Translations under genes and position numbers: made by a program | From: Alistipes sp. UBA940 | GTDB lineage: Bacteria; Bacteroidota; Bacteroidia; Bacteroidales; Rikenellaceae | Assembly (NCBI GenBank): GCA_002293425.1 | Contig: DBDE01000011.1 | Span: forward strand, 1 to 46,244 | Direction: 5' to 3' | Length of the DNA: 46,244 nt | Notes under the pieces: generated by a model | What the model was told of the DNA's origin: nothing | Databases searched by the model: none | Seen by the model: only the letters and a program-made list of their open reading frames with translations | Shown: positions 14,299-22,936 of the stretch, piece after piece | Layout of the letters: every line of letters begins with the position of its first letter | How positions within the stretch are numbered: the stretch's first letter is position 1

Positions 14299-15391
14299 AT
14301 TTACTGACCTGATTTCCGCGAACCTTCTGGCCGGAGAGCAAGCCCTCCAAAACCTCGATGTCGATGCCGTTCGACAGGCCCGTCTTCACGTCGTGACGTT
14401 CGAAACGTTGCTCCAGCGTGTCCACCGCCAACCACACGTAGGTCGAATCGCCCGAAAAGGTCACCGTGCTCTCCGGAACCGTCACCACATCCAATGCACG
14501 CGACAACACGATCTCGGCATTGGCGCTGTACCCCGCGCGGATCATCACGCTGTCCGGAATGGTCGCCGCAGCCTTTATCTCGAACAGAATGGCCCCGTTC
14601 TCTTCCACCCCCTGAGGCGAAATGTACTCCAAATGGGCATCGAACGTTTGGTTTTCCACCGCACCGATGGTCAGCTTCACCGGCATTCCGGTGTGCACGC
14701 GCCCGACCTCCGTTTCGTCCACGTTGCCGATGAAGATAAGGTCACTCATATCGGCCACCGTGGCGATGGTCGTCCCCTCGTTGAAGGTGTTGGCATTGAT
14801 CACCGACGTTCCCACCTTCACCGGAACATCGAGAATCATACCGGTGATTGTCGAGCGCACCGAGGTGTTGGCGATGTCACTCATACTCTTCGAAGCGCCG
14901 TCTCTGACGATTTCGAGGTTGTCCTGCGAATTTTGCAACTCCTCCGCCGCACTGCGATACTCCGCCTCGGAGTTGTCCATCTCCTCGCGCGAGATGACCC
15001 CCTGGCCGAACAGCTCCACCTGACGCTCATAAGCCGCTTTGGTTGCGGTGAGTGTAATCTGGGCCTGCCGCACCCGACTTTCGGCCGAGTTGAGCTGGTT
15101 CATATCGGGGATAACTTTCACCACCGCGATCACTTCGCCCTGCTGAACGAAGTCGCCCGCCTCCTTCCTCAAATCCGAAATGATGCCCTGTATCTGCGGC
15201 TTGATCATAATCTCGTCGCGGGGCGAAATGGTGCCCGTGGCCACCGAGGTATTCTCTATCGAGCCCACCTTGGCTTCCAAAATTTCATAGGTCACCTTCT
15301 TGGGCTGCGACTTGCGCCACAGGGCATAGAAACTGCCCAACACCACCAACCCCAGAAGAACAAACAGGAAAATTCTAAAAAACTTCTTCAT
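14297..15391 (-). CDS. MacA-like periplasmic adaptor (HlyD family)
   Basis: A 364-residue membrane-fusion protein that links the inner-membrane permeases to TolC. It has an N-terminal anchor (FRIFLFVLLGLVVLGSFYALW), a biotinyl-lipoyl half (GTISPRDEIMIKPQIQGIISDLRKEAGDFVQQGEVIAVV), a helical hairpin (SRVRQAQITLTATKAAYERQVELFGQG), the second lipoyl half with MILDVPVKVGTSV, and beta-barrel and membrane-proximal domains. The order matches MacA/YknX proteins. It lies 29 bases after the second permease in the same operon. Confidence 0.92.
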   Translation of the reverse strand: MKKFFRIFLFVLLGLVVLGSFYALWRKSQPKKVTYEILEAKVGSIENTSVATGTISPRDEIMIKPQIQGIISDLRKEAGDFVQQGEVIAVVKVIPDMNQLNSAESRVRQAQITLTATKAAYERQVELFGQGVISREEMDNSEAEYRSAAEELQNSQDNLEIVRDGASKSMSDIANTSVRSTITGMILDVPVKVGTSVINANTFNEGTTIATVADMSDLIFIGNVDETEVGRVHTGMPVKLTIGAVENQTFDAHLEYISPQGVEENGAILFEIKAAATIPDSVMIRAGYSANAEIVLSRALDVVTVPESTVTFSGDSTYVWLAVDTLEQRFERHDVKTGLSNGIDIEVLEGLLSGQKVRGNQVSK

Positions 15392-15420
15392 AACAACTAT
15401 AATTATTTAATCTATTTTTT

Positions 15421-16677
15421 CTACTCGTCCCTTATCGCATCTATCGCTTTTATCTTCAACGCCCGCCAGGCCGGCAACAACCCCGCTGCAACACCGCTCA
15501 GGATCAGCACCACCATTGCCGTCACCGCCAGCCCGAACGAAATGGCCGGATCGGTCGGCACGAACGTGGGGTCGAACACCACCACCTTTTCCACCACCAA
15601 CGACACCGCCAACCCCAGCATCAACCCAATCATCCCCGCAATGGCCGTCAGCAAAAAGCTCTCTGACATAATCTGCACTATGATGTTCCACGGCTTGGCC
15701 CCGAGTGCCCGCCTCACCCCGATCTCGCGCATCCGCTCACGCACCGTCACCAACATAATGTTCGAAATGCCGATAATGCCGCTCATCAAGGCCCCCAGCC
15801 CCACCATCCACATCAAAAAGTTGATGCCCAGAAACAGCATATTGAACATATTGAACTGATGCTCGACATTCACACCTCCCACCGCCGGACCATCCGTCGG
15901 CGAAATGTCCTTTATCTCGCGAATAATCCTCTTAACCTCCGCCTCGGCATCGGTCGCCTTCACCCCTTTTTTCGACGTAACAGCCAAAAAATAGAACTCA
16001 TCCCCGCGTCCAAAAAGTGTCTGATGAACGGTAAAAGGCAGCATCACCATCTCTTCCACCCGTCCGAAAATGCTCGCCGACGACACCGGCTCGACAACCC
16101 CGATCACCTGAAAATATATCCCATTGATGCGAATAAACTCGCCGATAGCGTTCTCGCCCGGATTAAACAGCGTCTCGTAAACCGTCTCGCCAATAACACA
16201 CACCTTGCGGCGGCTCTCGATGTCGACCTCGTTAAGCATTCGACCCGCAACCATCCCCACCGTTTGGATCTTAAAGTATTCGGGATAAACACCATTCACC
16301 TGGTAACCGCCGCTCTTCACCCCCCTCACCACGCCCTTATCTCCCGTACGCATCTGTATGGCAGGCGAAATAATATCGGCCAACTGACTGCGCTCGCGAA
16401 TCTTAGGCAGGTCCGACATCTGAAAACTCCACCAACGACCCTTACGATAACCCTTATAGGGCTCCGTCGTGCGGCCACTCCAAATAAAGACCGAGTTGGT
16501 GGCGAAACCATCCACCTGAGCTATAACATTCTGGGTGATGCGGTTGCCGATAGCCAGCAGGACTATCAACATAAACAGGCCCCAGAACACCCCGAACCCG
16601 GTGGCCACACTGCGAAACTTGTTCCGCGTGATGGTCGCCCAAATCTCGTGTAAACTATCTGTATCGAAAAACTTCAT
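15421..16677 (-). CDS. MacB-type ABC transporter permease (second)
   Basis: A 418-residue FtsX/MacB-fold permease. The first membrane helix (ATGFGVFWGLFMLIVLLAIGN) leads to a large periplasmic MacB_PCD domain, then three C-terminal helices beginning at MWMVGLGALMSGIIGISNIMLVTV, with the coupling sequence RERMREIGVRRALGA. It forms an exporter with the ATPase at 18060 and the MacA-like adaptor. Its first ten codons are duplicated 93 bases upstream. It probably forms a heterodimer with the first permease. Confidence 0.92.
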   Translation of the reverse strand: MKFFDTDSLHEIWATITRNKFRSVATGFGVFWGLFMLIVLLAIGNRITQNVIAQVDGFATNSVFIWSGRTTEPYKGYRKGRWWSFQMSDLPKIRERSQLADIISPAIQMRTGDKGVVRGVKSGGYQVNGVYPEYFKIQTVGMVAGRMLNEVDIESRRKVCVIGETVYETLFNPGENAIGEFIRINGIYFQVIGVVEPVSSASIFGRVEEMVMLPFTVHQTLFGRGDEFYFLAVTSKKGVKATDAEAEVKRIIREIKDISPTDGPAVGGVNVEHQFNMFNMLFLGINFLMWMVGLGALMSGIIGISNIMLVTVRERMREIGVRRALGAKPWNIIVQIMSESFLLTAIAGMIGLMLGLAVSLVVEKVVVFDPTFVPTDPAISFGLAVTAMVVLILSGVAAGLLPAWRALKIKAIDAIRDE

Positions 16678-16774
16678 TTCACCCTGCTACATTATGGTTC
16701 GCAAAAACACTCTTGCCAAATCGCAGCGGCCGTTGCCGCCGTGTAAACTATCTGTATCGAAAAACTTCATTTCA
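16647..16774. repeat. 35-bp direct repeat duplicating a gene start
   Basis: Positions 16647-16681 and 16740-16774 are identical and 93 bases apart. The inner copy contains the true permease start and its first ten codons. The outer copy encodes the same MKFFDTDSLH and then diverges to a TAG stop, giving a 25-codon leader ORF in the same frame. Confidence 0.8.
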
Positions 16775-16784
16775 ATTCAATTTT

Positions 16785-18056
16785 TTAATCGGCTCGCATC
16801 GCCTCTATCGGTTTGATCCGCGTGGCGCGCAATGAGGGTATCAGCCCCGCCACGACCCCGCAAACGACCAGCAGCAGGAGGGCCGAGAACACAATCCCCA
16901 ATCCCACCGTGGGATCTTTAAACATCGTCATCCCCTGACCGTTGTACCCGCCGGAATCGGAACCCACCGACCCTATCTGCCTCGCCACCACTTCCATAAT
17001 GCCCACTCCGGCCATAATGCCCAGATAGCCCGCAACCGAAGTAATGAACACCGCCTCTATGATTACCGATTTGATGATCGACCACGGGCTGGCACCCAAC
17101 GCCTTGCGAATGCCGATCTCGCGCGTGCGCTCCTTCACCGTCACCAACATAATATTAGCCACCCCGACCAGCCCCGCCATCAACGACGCAAACCCGATCA
17201 CCCACAGGAAAATCTCCAGATAGCTGAACACATTCTGCATCTCCAACGAGCCTTTTGCATTGTTCCAAATATACATAGCCGAGCGGTCCGTCGGATCGAA
17301 GCCCAAATAGGGACCCAGCACCTCCCTCACCCGCTTCTCTAACGCATCGCCCTCCTCGATTGTGGTCACCGCGCCGGGCCTGATCGTGAACTCAATGCCG
17401 CTAACCCCCCAACCGCGATTGTACAACTTGTTGCCGACCGAGAACGGAATGGAGATCGAGGGATTATTGTTGGGCGACCACGGCGTATCCCAAACCCCGA
17501 TAACCTGAAAAGCGATACCATCTATGACGATGTATTTCCCCAGCGGATCCTCTCCGTTCACGAACAGCGTCTCCTCCGTCGCTTTGCCTATCACCGCCAC
17601 CTTGCGTTGCTGAGCCTCGTCGATGTCGTTCAGGAAGCGACCCTTGACGATTTCGAAATTCATTATTTCCGCCACCTCGGGCATCGCCGCCTCCAACATC
17701 CACGTGCCGTACTCCTCGCCGTAACTCACACTGGTCGTCGAACGCCAAATGTAACCGGTGAGGGCATCGACCTCGGGAACATTCTTGCGAACAAAATCGA
17801 CCGTCCGGTTGTCGAAACGGATGCGGCGATTGGCCCGCAATCCCTTATAGGGCATCGAGGTCCAACCAGGGTTGAGGTACATCGTGTTGGTGGCCTGATT
17901 GCGCATATTGCTCTTCACCCCGTTCTGCAACCCGTTGCCCATAGCCAGCAACACGATGAGCATAAATATCCCCCACGCAACGGCAAAGCCCGTGAGAAAC
18001 GTGCGCAACTTATTGCGCCGCATCGTCTCCAATATCTCACCTAAAAGATCGAACAT
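16785..18056 (-). CDS. MacB-type ABC transporter permease (first)
   Basis: A 423-residue permease with the same layout: helix 1 at FLTGFAVAWGIFMLIVLLAMGNGL, a periplasmic MacB core (about 50-270), and three C-terminal helices with VKERTREIGIRKALGASPWSI as the coupling segment. It is a diverged paralogue of the next gene. It follows the ATPase by 3 bases, so the ATPase and both permeases form a tight unit exporting an unknown substrate. Confidence 0.92.
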   Translation of the reverse strand: MFDLLGEILETMRRNKLRTFLTGFAVAWGIFMLIVLLAMGNGLQNGVKSNMRNQATNTMYLNPGWTSMPYKGLRANRRIRFDNRTVDFVRKNVPEVDALTGYIWRSTTSVSYGEEYGTWMLEAAMPEVAEIMNFEIVKGRFLNDIDEAQQRKVAVIGKATEETLFVNGEDPLGKYIVIDGIAFQVIGVWDTPWSPNNNPSISIPFSVGNKLYNRGWGVSGIEFTIRPGAVTTIEEGDALEKRVREVLGPYLGFDPTDRSAMYIWNNAKGSLEMQNVFSYLEIFLWVIGFASLMAGLVGVANIMLVTVKERTREIGIRKALGASPWSIIKSVIIEAVFITSVAGYLGIMAGVGIMEVVARQIGSVGSDSGGYNGQGMTMFKDPTVGLGIVFSALLLLVVCGVVAGLIPSLRATRIKPIEAMRAD

Positions 18057-18059
18057 CGC

Positions 18060-18761
18060 CTAAAATTCAATTACCGGATTAGCGTTCACCTCATCCTTCT
18101 CGATGATCCCGTCCCTTAAATATATAAGCCGGTTGGTCGCTCTGGCAACCGCACCCTCGTGGGTGACTATCAGCATCGTGATGCCCTCGCTCTTGTTCAC
18201 CTCCCTCATCAGCTCCATCACCTCCCTCGAAGTGGTGGTGTCCAGGGCACCCGTCGGCTCGTCGGCCAGAATGATGCTCGGCCGCGAGATCAACGCCCGC
18301 GCAATGGCCACCCTCTGCTTTTGTCCGCCCGACAGCTCGCTGGGCAGATGGTTCGCGTGCTCGCCCAGCCCCAGCTTTTCGAGATACTCCATCGCCATCG
18401 CGTTGCGTTTCTTGCGCGCCACACCGTTATAGTAGAGCGGCAGGGCGACATTTTCCATCGCATTCTTATAGGAGATCAGGTTGAACGACTGGAAGATGAA
18501 GCCCACTTTGCGGTTGCGCAGTTCGGCCGAGGCGGTCTCGGAAAGATTCTTCACCAGCGTGTGGTCGAGGATGTACTTGCCCGAATCGTAGTTGTCCAAA
18601 ATGCCGATCACGTTCAGCAGCGTCGACTTGCCCGATCCCGAGGCCCCCATAATGGAGAGGAACTCGCCTGCCTTGACGTCCAGGTCGATACCTTTCAAAA
18701 CGTGGAGAGCATTGGGCTGCCCCAGGTTGTAGGTCTTGTTGAGATTGCGAATCTTGATCAT
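18060..18761 (-). CDS. MacB/LolD-type ABC transporter ATPase
   Basis: A 233-residue ATPase powering the two permeases. Walker A GASGSGKST is at residues 39-47, the Q-loop at FIFQSFNLI, signature LSGGQKQRVAIARAL, Walker B IILADEPTGALD, and the switch His in IVTHE. The start at 18761 (MIKIRNLNKTY) is used because upstream residues are not part of the fold. It is the first gene of the operon, with a promoter element at 18826-18833 giving a roughly 60-base leader. Confidence 0.94.
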   Translation of the reverse strand: MIKIRNLNKTYNLGQPNALHVLKGIDLDVKAGEFLSIMGASGSGKSTLLNVIGILDNYDSGKYILDHTLVKNLSETASAELRNRKVGFIFQSFNLISYKNAMENVALPLYYNGVARKKRNAMAMEYLEKLGLGEHANHLPSELSGGQKQRVAIARALISRPSIILADEPTGALDTTTSREVMELMREVNKSEGITMLIVTHEGAVARATNRLIYLRDGIIEKDEVNANPVIEF

Positions 18762-18825
18762 TCGTATAAGTTTGTGTTTTGTGAAGTTAGACGTGCACCA
18801 CTCCAAATGGTTACATCCGACGCCA

Positions 18826-18833
18826 CAAAAGTA
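18826..18833 (-). promoter_or_regulatory. Promoter element of the MacAB-TolC operon
   Basis: TACTTTTG on the minus strand matches TAnnTTTG, about 65 bases before the ATPase start. Confidence 0.6.
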
Positions 18834-18883
18834 CGAACAAAAATAATACTATGCAATACATATATCTATATTTTTCAAAATAA

Positions 18884-18913
18884 TTTGATTTTGTTCTATT
18901 TTTACTAACTTTG
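18884..18913 (+). promoter_or_regulatory. Promoter of the lipoprotein gene
   Basis: TTTG at 18884-18887, an 18-base spacer and TAACTTTG at 18906-18913, 25 bases before the start codon. It is a close match to the Bacteroidetes consensus and divergent from the export operon. Confidence 0.75.
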
Positions 18914-18938
18914 CGGCATTGTAAACTTATCATAGATT

Positions 18939-19808
18939 ATGAAACAGCTTATTTTACTTTTAGCCACCGCCGCAATCGTCAGCTGTAACTACAAAGGCGC
19001 CGACTCGGCATACAGGCAACCCGTACACGCATGGCACGAAGAAGAGACTAACGGCCAAACCGTCCGCACCGAATTCGAGTGGGCATACACCGGCGGAATG
19101 ATCCGTCAGGTGGGCGAAACCAAAACCGAATTCGGATTCCCCATCTATGAGGACACCGAATATAAGTACGAAGGCCAAAAGATCACCTTCCTGAGGACCA
19201 ACTATACTCCCTTCCCCTCGACCGAGACCCACGAACTGGTTTACAAAACCGCCACCGTGCAAGCCTCATACGAAGTAACCCGCACGGGCGAGGCCGATCC
19301 GTACCAGTGGATGAAGCGCGAGTTCGATTCGGCCAACCGCATCACCCGCGAAGAGGAGATGGACGGCGATGTACACACCCTGAAGACAGGCTACCTCTAT
19401 TCCGAAGACGGTTCGGGCGGCGCAATAGTGGAGTACGACGAGTTGATAGAGCGTGGCGACGAAACGACCACCCGTAAAGTAACCGCAACTTATGCCGACA
19501 GCGAACGCAAGATGATCCGTATGCGTCAAACCCACGTGGCTCAGAAGCTGGTCGAATTGGAGTGGTGGTACTATAACGGCTCGCAGACCACCCGCTATGA
19601 GAGGTATGTTGGCGAGAACATCACGGTGACGGGTAGCCAGCTGAGCGGCGCGACGATGGCCGAAAAATGGGACGAATATACCTATCAGGGGAACAGCAAC
19701 GTGGAGGTGATTTCGTACACCAAGTCGTTCTTCGGCACCGACGGCAGGACCGTTATTAGCCAGACCGAGATCCGCGACGCCTTCGAGCTGAGGGAGTTCG
19801 ATATATAG
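18939..19808 (+). CDS. Hypothetical lipoprotein
   Basis: A 289-residue lipoprotein (signal MKQLILLLATAAIVSC, lipidated Cys16). The mature part is beta-rich, with repeated charged/aromatic strands such as TEFEWAYTGGMIRQVGE, EYKYEGQKITFLRTNY and LVELEWWYYNGSQTTRYERY. These resemble the successive YD/RHS-like or 'wrapped strand' repeats of secreted Bacteroidetes proteins. No catalytic motif is seen. It has its own promoter and is convergent with manA. Confidence 0.75.
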   Translation: MKQLILLLATAAIVSCNYKGADSAYRQPVHAWHEEETNGQTVRTEFEWAYTGGMIRQVGETKTEFGFPIYEDTEYKYEGQKITFLRTNYTPFPSTETHELVYKTATVQASYEVTRTGEADPYQWMKREFDSANRITREEEMDGDVHTLKTGYLYSEDGSGGAIVEYDELIERGDETTTRKVTATYADSERKMIRMRQTHVAQKLVELEWWYYNGSQTTRYERYVGENITVTGSQLSGATMAEKWDEYTYQGNSNVEVISYTKSFFGTDGRTVISQTEIRDAFELREFDI

Positions 19809-19822
19809 AAATTTCGGAGCTT

Positions 19823-20701
19823 TTAGATATAGGTTTCCAGTAAGGTGCCGGAGCCGGTTATCGAGACACCGTTTTGATCCGCAGGGATTAGGACGGTGTC
19901 TCTGCTTTTCAGCTCGACGCCGCCGACCGTCACCTCTCCTGCGGTGCAGGTGTAGAGCACAAAGGAGTCGATGTGGGCAAGGTCGCGGGTGAGCGCCGTG
20001 GCAACGTTCAGCAGATTGACGGTGAAGTGGCTGTCCTCGACCAGCAAGGCCGCTTCGTCGGGCGGAGCGGATTGCGAGATGATGCGCGGCGGGGCGTCGA
20101 AAACTATCGCATCGCCCGCCAGCTCGGTGTGCAGTTCGCGCCCGCGGCCATAGTCGAAGATGCGATAGGTGATGTCGCTGGGTTGCTGGACCTCGACCAG
20201 TGAGATGCCGCCGCCCAGAGCGTGCACCGTGCCTGCCGGAACAAAGAACGCATCGCCCGCCTTCACGGGAATATAGTTCAACAGTTGCTCAACGGTTCCA
20301 TCCTCCACGGCACGGACGTAGGCTTCGGGGGTAACCCCTTCCTTAAATCCGAGGGCTATTCTGGCATCGGGACGCGCCTCGATGATGTACCACATCTCGG
20401 TTTTACCGTATGCATTGTGTCGGCGGGCGGCCAGAGCGTCGTCGGGATGAACCTGAACGGAGAGCTGCTGGTCGGTGTCGATGACCTTGACAAGTAGCGG
20501 AAACTCGTCGCCGAAGCGCAGGTAGGGCTCGTCGCCGATGAGTTCGCCCATATATGTTTCGGTGAGCTCGCTGGGCGAGTTGCTTTTCAGAAAGCCCGAG
20601 CGGACCTTGGTTTCGTCGCCCCGCATTCCGGACACGACCCAGTTTTCGACCCCCCACGCGAGCTTTTTCACTCGCGGCGTGAATTGTAAAGGATAAAGCA
20701 T
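19823..20701 (-). CDS. manA: Mannose-6-phosphate isomerase, class I
   Basis: Interconverts fructose-6-phosphate and mannose-6-phosphate, using zinc. The 292-residue protein opens FTPRVKKLAWGVENW and carries LSVQVHPDD (the zinc-binding His region), AYGKTEMWYII and FVPAGTVHALGGGISLVEVQQPSDITYRIFDYGR. It is the short Bacteroidetes/Firmicutes type. The start at 20701 is supported by the family opening and by TACTTTTG immediately upstream. Confidence 0.93.
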   Translation of the reverse strand: MLYPLQFTPRVKKLAWGVENWVVSGMRGDETKVRSGFLKSNSPSELTETYMGELIGDEPYLRFGDEFPLLVKVIDTDQQLSVQVHPDDALAARRHNAYGKTEMWYIIEARPDARIALGFKEGVTPEAYVRAVEDGTVEQLLNYIPVKAGDAFFVPAGTVHALGGGISLVEVQQPSDITYRIFDYGRGRELHTELAGDAIVFDAPPRIISQSAPPDEAALLVEDSHFTVNLLNVATALTRDLAHIDSFVLYTCTAGEVTVGGVELKSRDTVLIPADQNGVSITGSGTLLETYI

Positions 20702-20708
20702 AATAGTG

Positions 20709-20716
20709 CAAAAGTA
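20709..20716 (-). promoter_or_regulatory. Promoter element of manA
   Basis: TACTTTTG on the minus strand, 7 bases before the manA start codon, facing away from the YihY-fusion promoter. Confidence 0.55.
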
Positions 20717-20730
20717 GCACAATTTTTGTT

Positions 20731-20738
20731 TATCTTTG
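20731..20738 (+). promoter_or_regulatory. Promoter element of the YihY-DUF2520 gene
   Basis: TATCTTTG ends 6 bases before the ATG at 20745, implying a nearly leaderless message. It overlaps an in-frame TTG, which is therefore unlikely to be the start. Confidence 0.6.
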
Positions 20739-20744
20739 TGCTGT

Positions 20745-22430
20745 ATGATCCGCAGAATAATAGATTTTTTGACCCACGGCATTTGGCACGTGGGCGAAAA
20801 GGAACTCTCGACCAGCCGCTGGTGGGCGGTGCGGCAACTCAGGGTGATTATCTACACCGCAAAAGGTTTCGGACGCCACGATACCGAGATACGCTCGGCC
20901 GCCCTGTCGTTCTTCACCATTATGTCGCTGGTGCCTGTTTTGGCCCTGATTTTTGTGGTCTTCAAGGGCTTCGGAATGGAGGAGGCGTTCAGCACCTATC
21001 TTTACGATCTGCTACCCAACTATACCGAGGTGGTCGATCAGATAGTTACCTTTATTAACAACCTTTTGGCGCGCACCCGTGGGGGCATTATGGCGATTAG
21101 TGCGTTCGGGGTGTTGCTGTGGGCGGTGATACAGGTGTTCGGCAACGTGGAGGGGGCGTTCAATAAGATTTGGGAGGTGAAGCGGTCGAGGTCGTTTGCG
21201 CGCAGGTTCAGCGTTTATATGGCCCTTGTTATTTTGGTGCCGATCCTGCTTTTGGCGGCTAATAGCGTTTATGTCGGGATTCGGCGGCGGGTTGAGGTTT
21301 TCACGGGAACGTTGGGGGCTGAGATTTTGTTCAGCGTTGCGGCGGCGGCCATTTTGGTGGTGATGTTTTCGCTGGTCTATTATGTGCTGCCCAACACCGA
21401 CGTGAAGTTCAAGAACGCTTTGAAGGCGGGCATCGTGGCGGGAGTGTGTTTTTCGCTTTTTCAGGTTATTTACGTTTTTATTCAGGGCAACCTGAGCTCT
21501 TATAACGCCATTTACGGGACGTTTGCGGCCATTCCGTTGTTTCTGTTGTGGTTGCAGATCAGTTGGCAGATATTGCTTTTCGGTGGCGAGTTGTCGTTTG
21601 CGATGCAGAACATCGGCGAGTTCGAGATGGAACGGCGGGCGGCCCAGCCGAGGCGCAAGAATCTGCTCAGCCAGCTCACCGGCAAGGGGATTATTCGTGT
21701 GGCGGTGGTGGGCGACGGCAATGTGGCCGAGGTGCTGGGTCACGAGATTGCACGCGCCCACGGCATAAAGCTGGCGGGCAGTTGGTCGCGCAAACACGGC
21801 AGGCCCGATGTGCTGGTCGATGCCGATGTTTACATTCTGGCGGTGAGCGACGACGCGGTGGGTGAGGTTTCGCACACCCTGCCCTTTCCGCCCAATGCAG
21901 TGGTGGCGCACACCGCCGGATGCGTCGCAATGGAGCAGATTTCGGGGACAGTCGTCAATCGCGGTGTGATATATCCGTTGCAAACCTTCACCTGGGGCCG
22001 GCGGATCGACAATTTCCACCTCACACCCTTCTTTGTCGAGGGAGCGAACAGCTATGCCCTCGAAACGCTGCGGCAGGTGGCCGAGGCGTTGTCCGACAGC
22101 GTGACCGAGATGAACTCCGAGAAGCGACGCCACCTCCATCTGGCGGGCACGTTTGCCAACAACTTTTCGAACGCAATGCTGAGCCTGGGCGAAGAGATAG
22201 TGACGGACATCGGCCTGGGCTTCGATGCGTTGCGGCCCATCATTGCCGAGACATACACCAAAGCCCTCGCAATGCCCTCGCCGCGCGACGCCCAAACGGG
22301 TGCCGCATCGAGGGGCGACGAAGAGATTATGAAAAAACACCTGGCCATTCTGCGCGAAGAGCATCCCGAGCTGGTGGAGATATATAAGCGGGTGAGCGAA
22401 CAAATATGGAAAATTTCAAAGAGAAGCTGA
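20745..22430 (+). CDS. YihY/BrkB membrane domain fused to Rossmann-like DUF2520 domain
   Basis: A 561-residue fusion. Residues about 1-295 are a YihY/BrkB (formerly RNase BN) membrane domain with about six helices and the family block VFGNVEGAFNKIWEVKRSR. After a basic linker (RRAAQPRRKNLLSQLTGK), residues about 310-561 are an NADP-type Rossmann fold (IRVAVVGDGNVAEVLG) followed by DUF2520, with VIYPLQTF, HLAGTFANNFSNAML and PIIAETYTKAL. The two are usually separate proteins. The frame is open and codon use is uniform across the joint. Its end overlaps the KdsC-like gene by 25 bases. Confidence 0.88.
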   Translation: MIRRIIDFLTHGIWHVGEKELSTSRWWAVRQLRVIIYTAKGFGRHDTEIRSAALSFFTIMSLVPVLALIFVVFKGFGMEEAFSTYLYDLLPNYTEVVDQIVTFINNLLARTRGGIMAISAFGVLLWAVIQVFGNVEGAFNKIWEVKRSRSFARRFSVYMALVILVPILLLAANSVYVGIRRRVEVFTGTLGAEILFSVAAAAILVVMFSLVYYVLPNTDVKFKNALKAGIVAGVCFSLFQVIYVFIQGNLSSYNAIYGTFAAIPLFLLWLQISWQILLFGGELSFAMQNIGEFEMERRAAQPRRKNLLSQLTGKGIIRVAVVGDGNVAEVLGHEIARAHGIKLAGSWSRKHGRPDVLVDADVYILAVSDDAVGEVSHTLPFPPNAVVAHTAGCVAMEQISGTVVNRGVIYPLQTFTWGRRIDNFHLTPFFVEGANSYALETLRQVAEALSDSVTEMNSEKRRHLHLAGTFANNFSNAMLSLGEEIVTDIGLGFDALRPIIAETYTKALAMPSPRDAQTGAASRGDEEIMKKHLAILREEHPELVEIYKRVSEQIWKISKRS

Positions 22431-22933
22431 CGGGGGTCGACACCTTCATCTTCGACGTGGACGGAGTGTTCACCGACGGAGTTATCGGCCTGCTGGAGGG
22501 TGGCGATTTTCTGAGGTTCTACCACGCCCGCGACGGTTATGCCGTCACCTATGCCATCAGCGAGGGGTACCGGATTTTTGTCATCACGGGGGGTCGTGGC
22601 GAACTTTTGGAGCAACGGTTCCGCAAGTTGAAGGTGAGCGGGGTGCAGGCAAATGTGGCCGATAAGTGTGCGGCTCTGCGGGAGCTGGTCGCGCGCGAGG
22701 GATTGGACCTGAAAAAGTGCATATATATGGGCGACGACATTCCCGATCTGGGGGTGATGCGGATGGTGGGTACGGCGGTTTGTCCGGCCGATGCGTGCCA
22801 CGAGGTGCGGGATATCTCCGCCTATGTTTCGCGATATGAGGGCGGCAAGGGGTGCGTACGCGACATCATCGAGCAGGTATTGCGCGCGCAGGGGCGGTGG
22901 ATGAAACATACAGTCGGAATGCACACGGTTTGA
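22406..22933 (+). CDS. KdsC-type HAD phosphatase (3-deoxy-D-manno-octulosonate 8-phosphate phosphatase-like)
   Basis: A 175-residue C0-type HAD phosphatase of the YrbI family, dephosphorylating KDO-8-phosphate or a related nonulosonate. The nucleophile motif FDVDGVFTDG has Asp17 and Asp19. Motif II is VITGGRG, and motif III/IV is YMGDDIPDLGVM with its acidic pair. Length is typical. Its neighbour with DUF2520 is a common Bacteroidales arrangement. Confidence 0.9.
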   Translation: MENFKEKLTGVDTFIFDVDGVFTDGVIGLLEGGDFLRFYHARDGYAVTYAISEGYRIFVITGGRGELLEQRFRKLKVSGVQANVADKCAALRELVAREGLDLKKCIYMGDDIPDLGVMRMVGTAVCPADACHEVRDISAYVSRYEGGKGCVRDIIEQVLRAQGRWMKHTVGMHTV

Positions 22934-22936
22934 TTT

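Noticed and set aside
16647..16774. Insertion-sequence target duplication
   Set aside because: The 93-base interval holds no transposase or terminal inverted repeats, and 35 bp is far longer than usual target duplications.
20745..22430. YihY-DUF2520 fusion as a sequencing error
   Set aside because: Not dismissed outright, but the frame is open on both sides with uniform codon use and a plausible linker, so a true fusion is the simpler reading.
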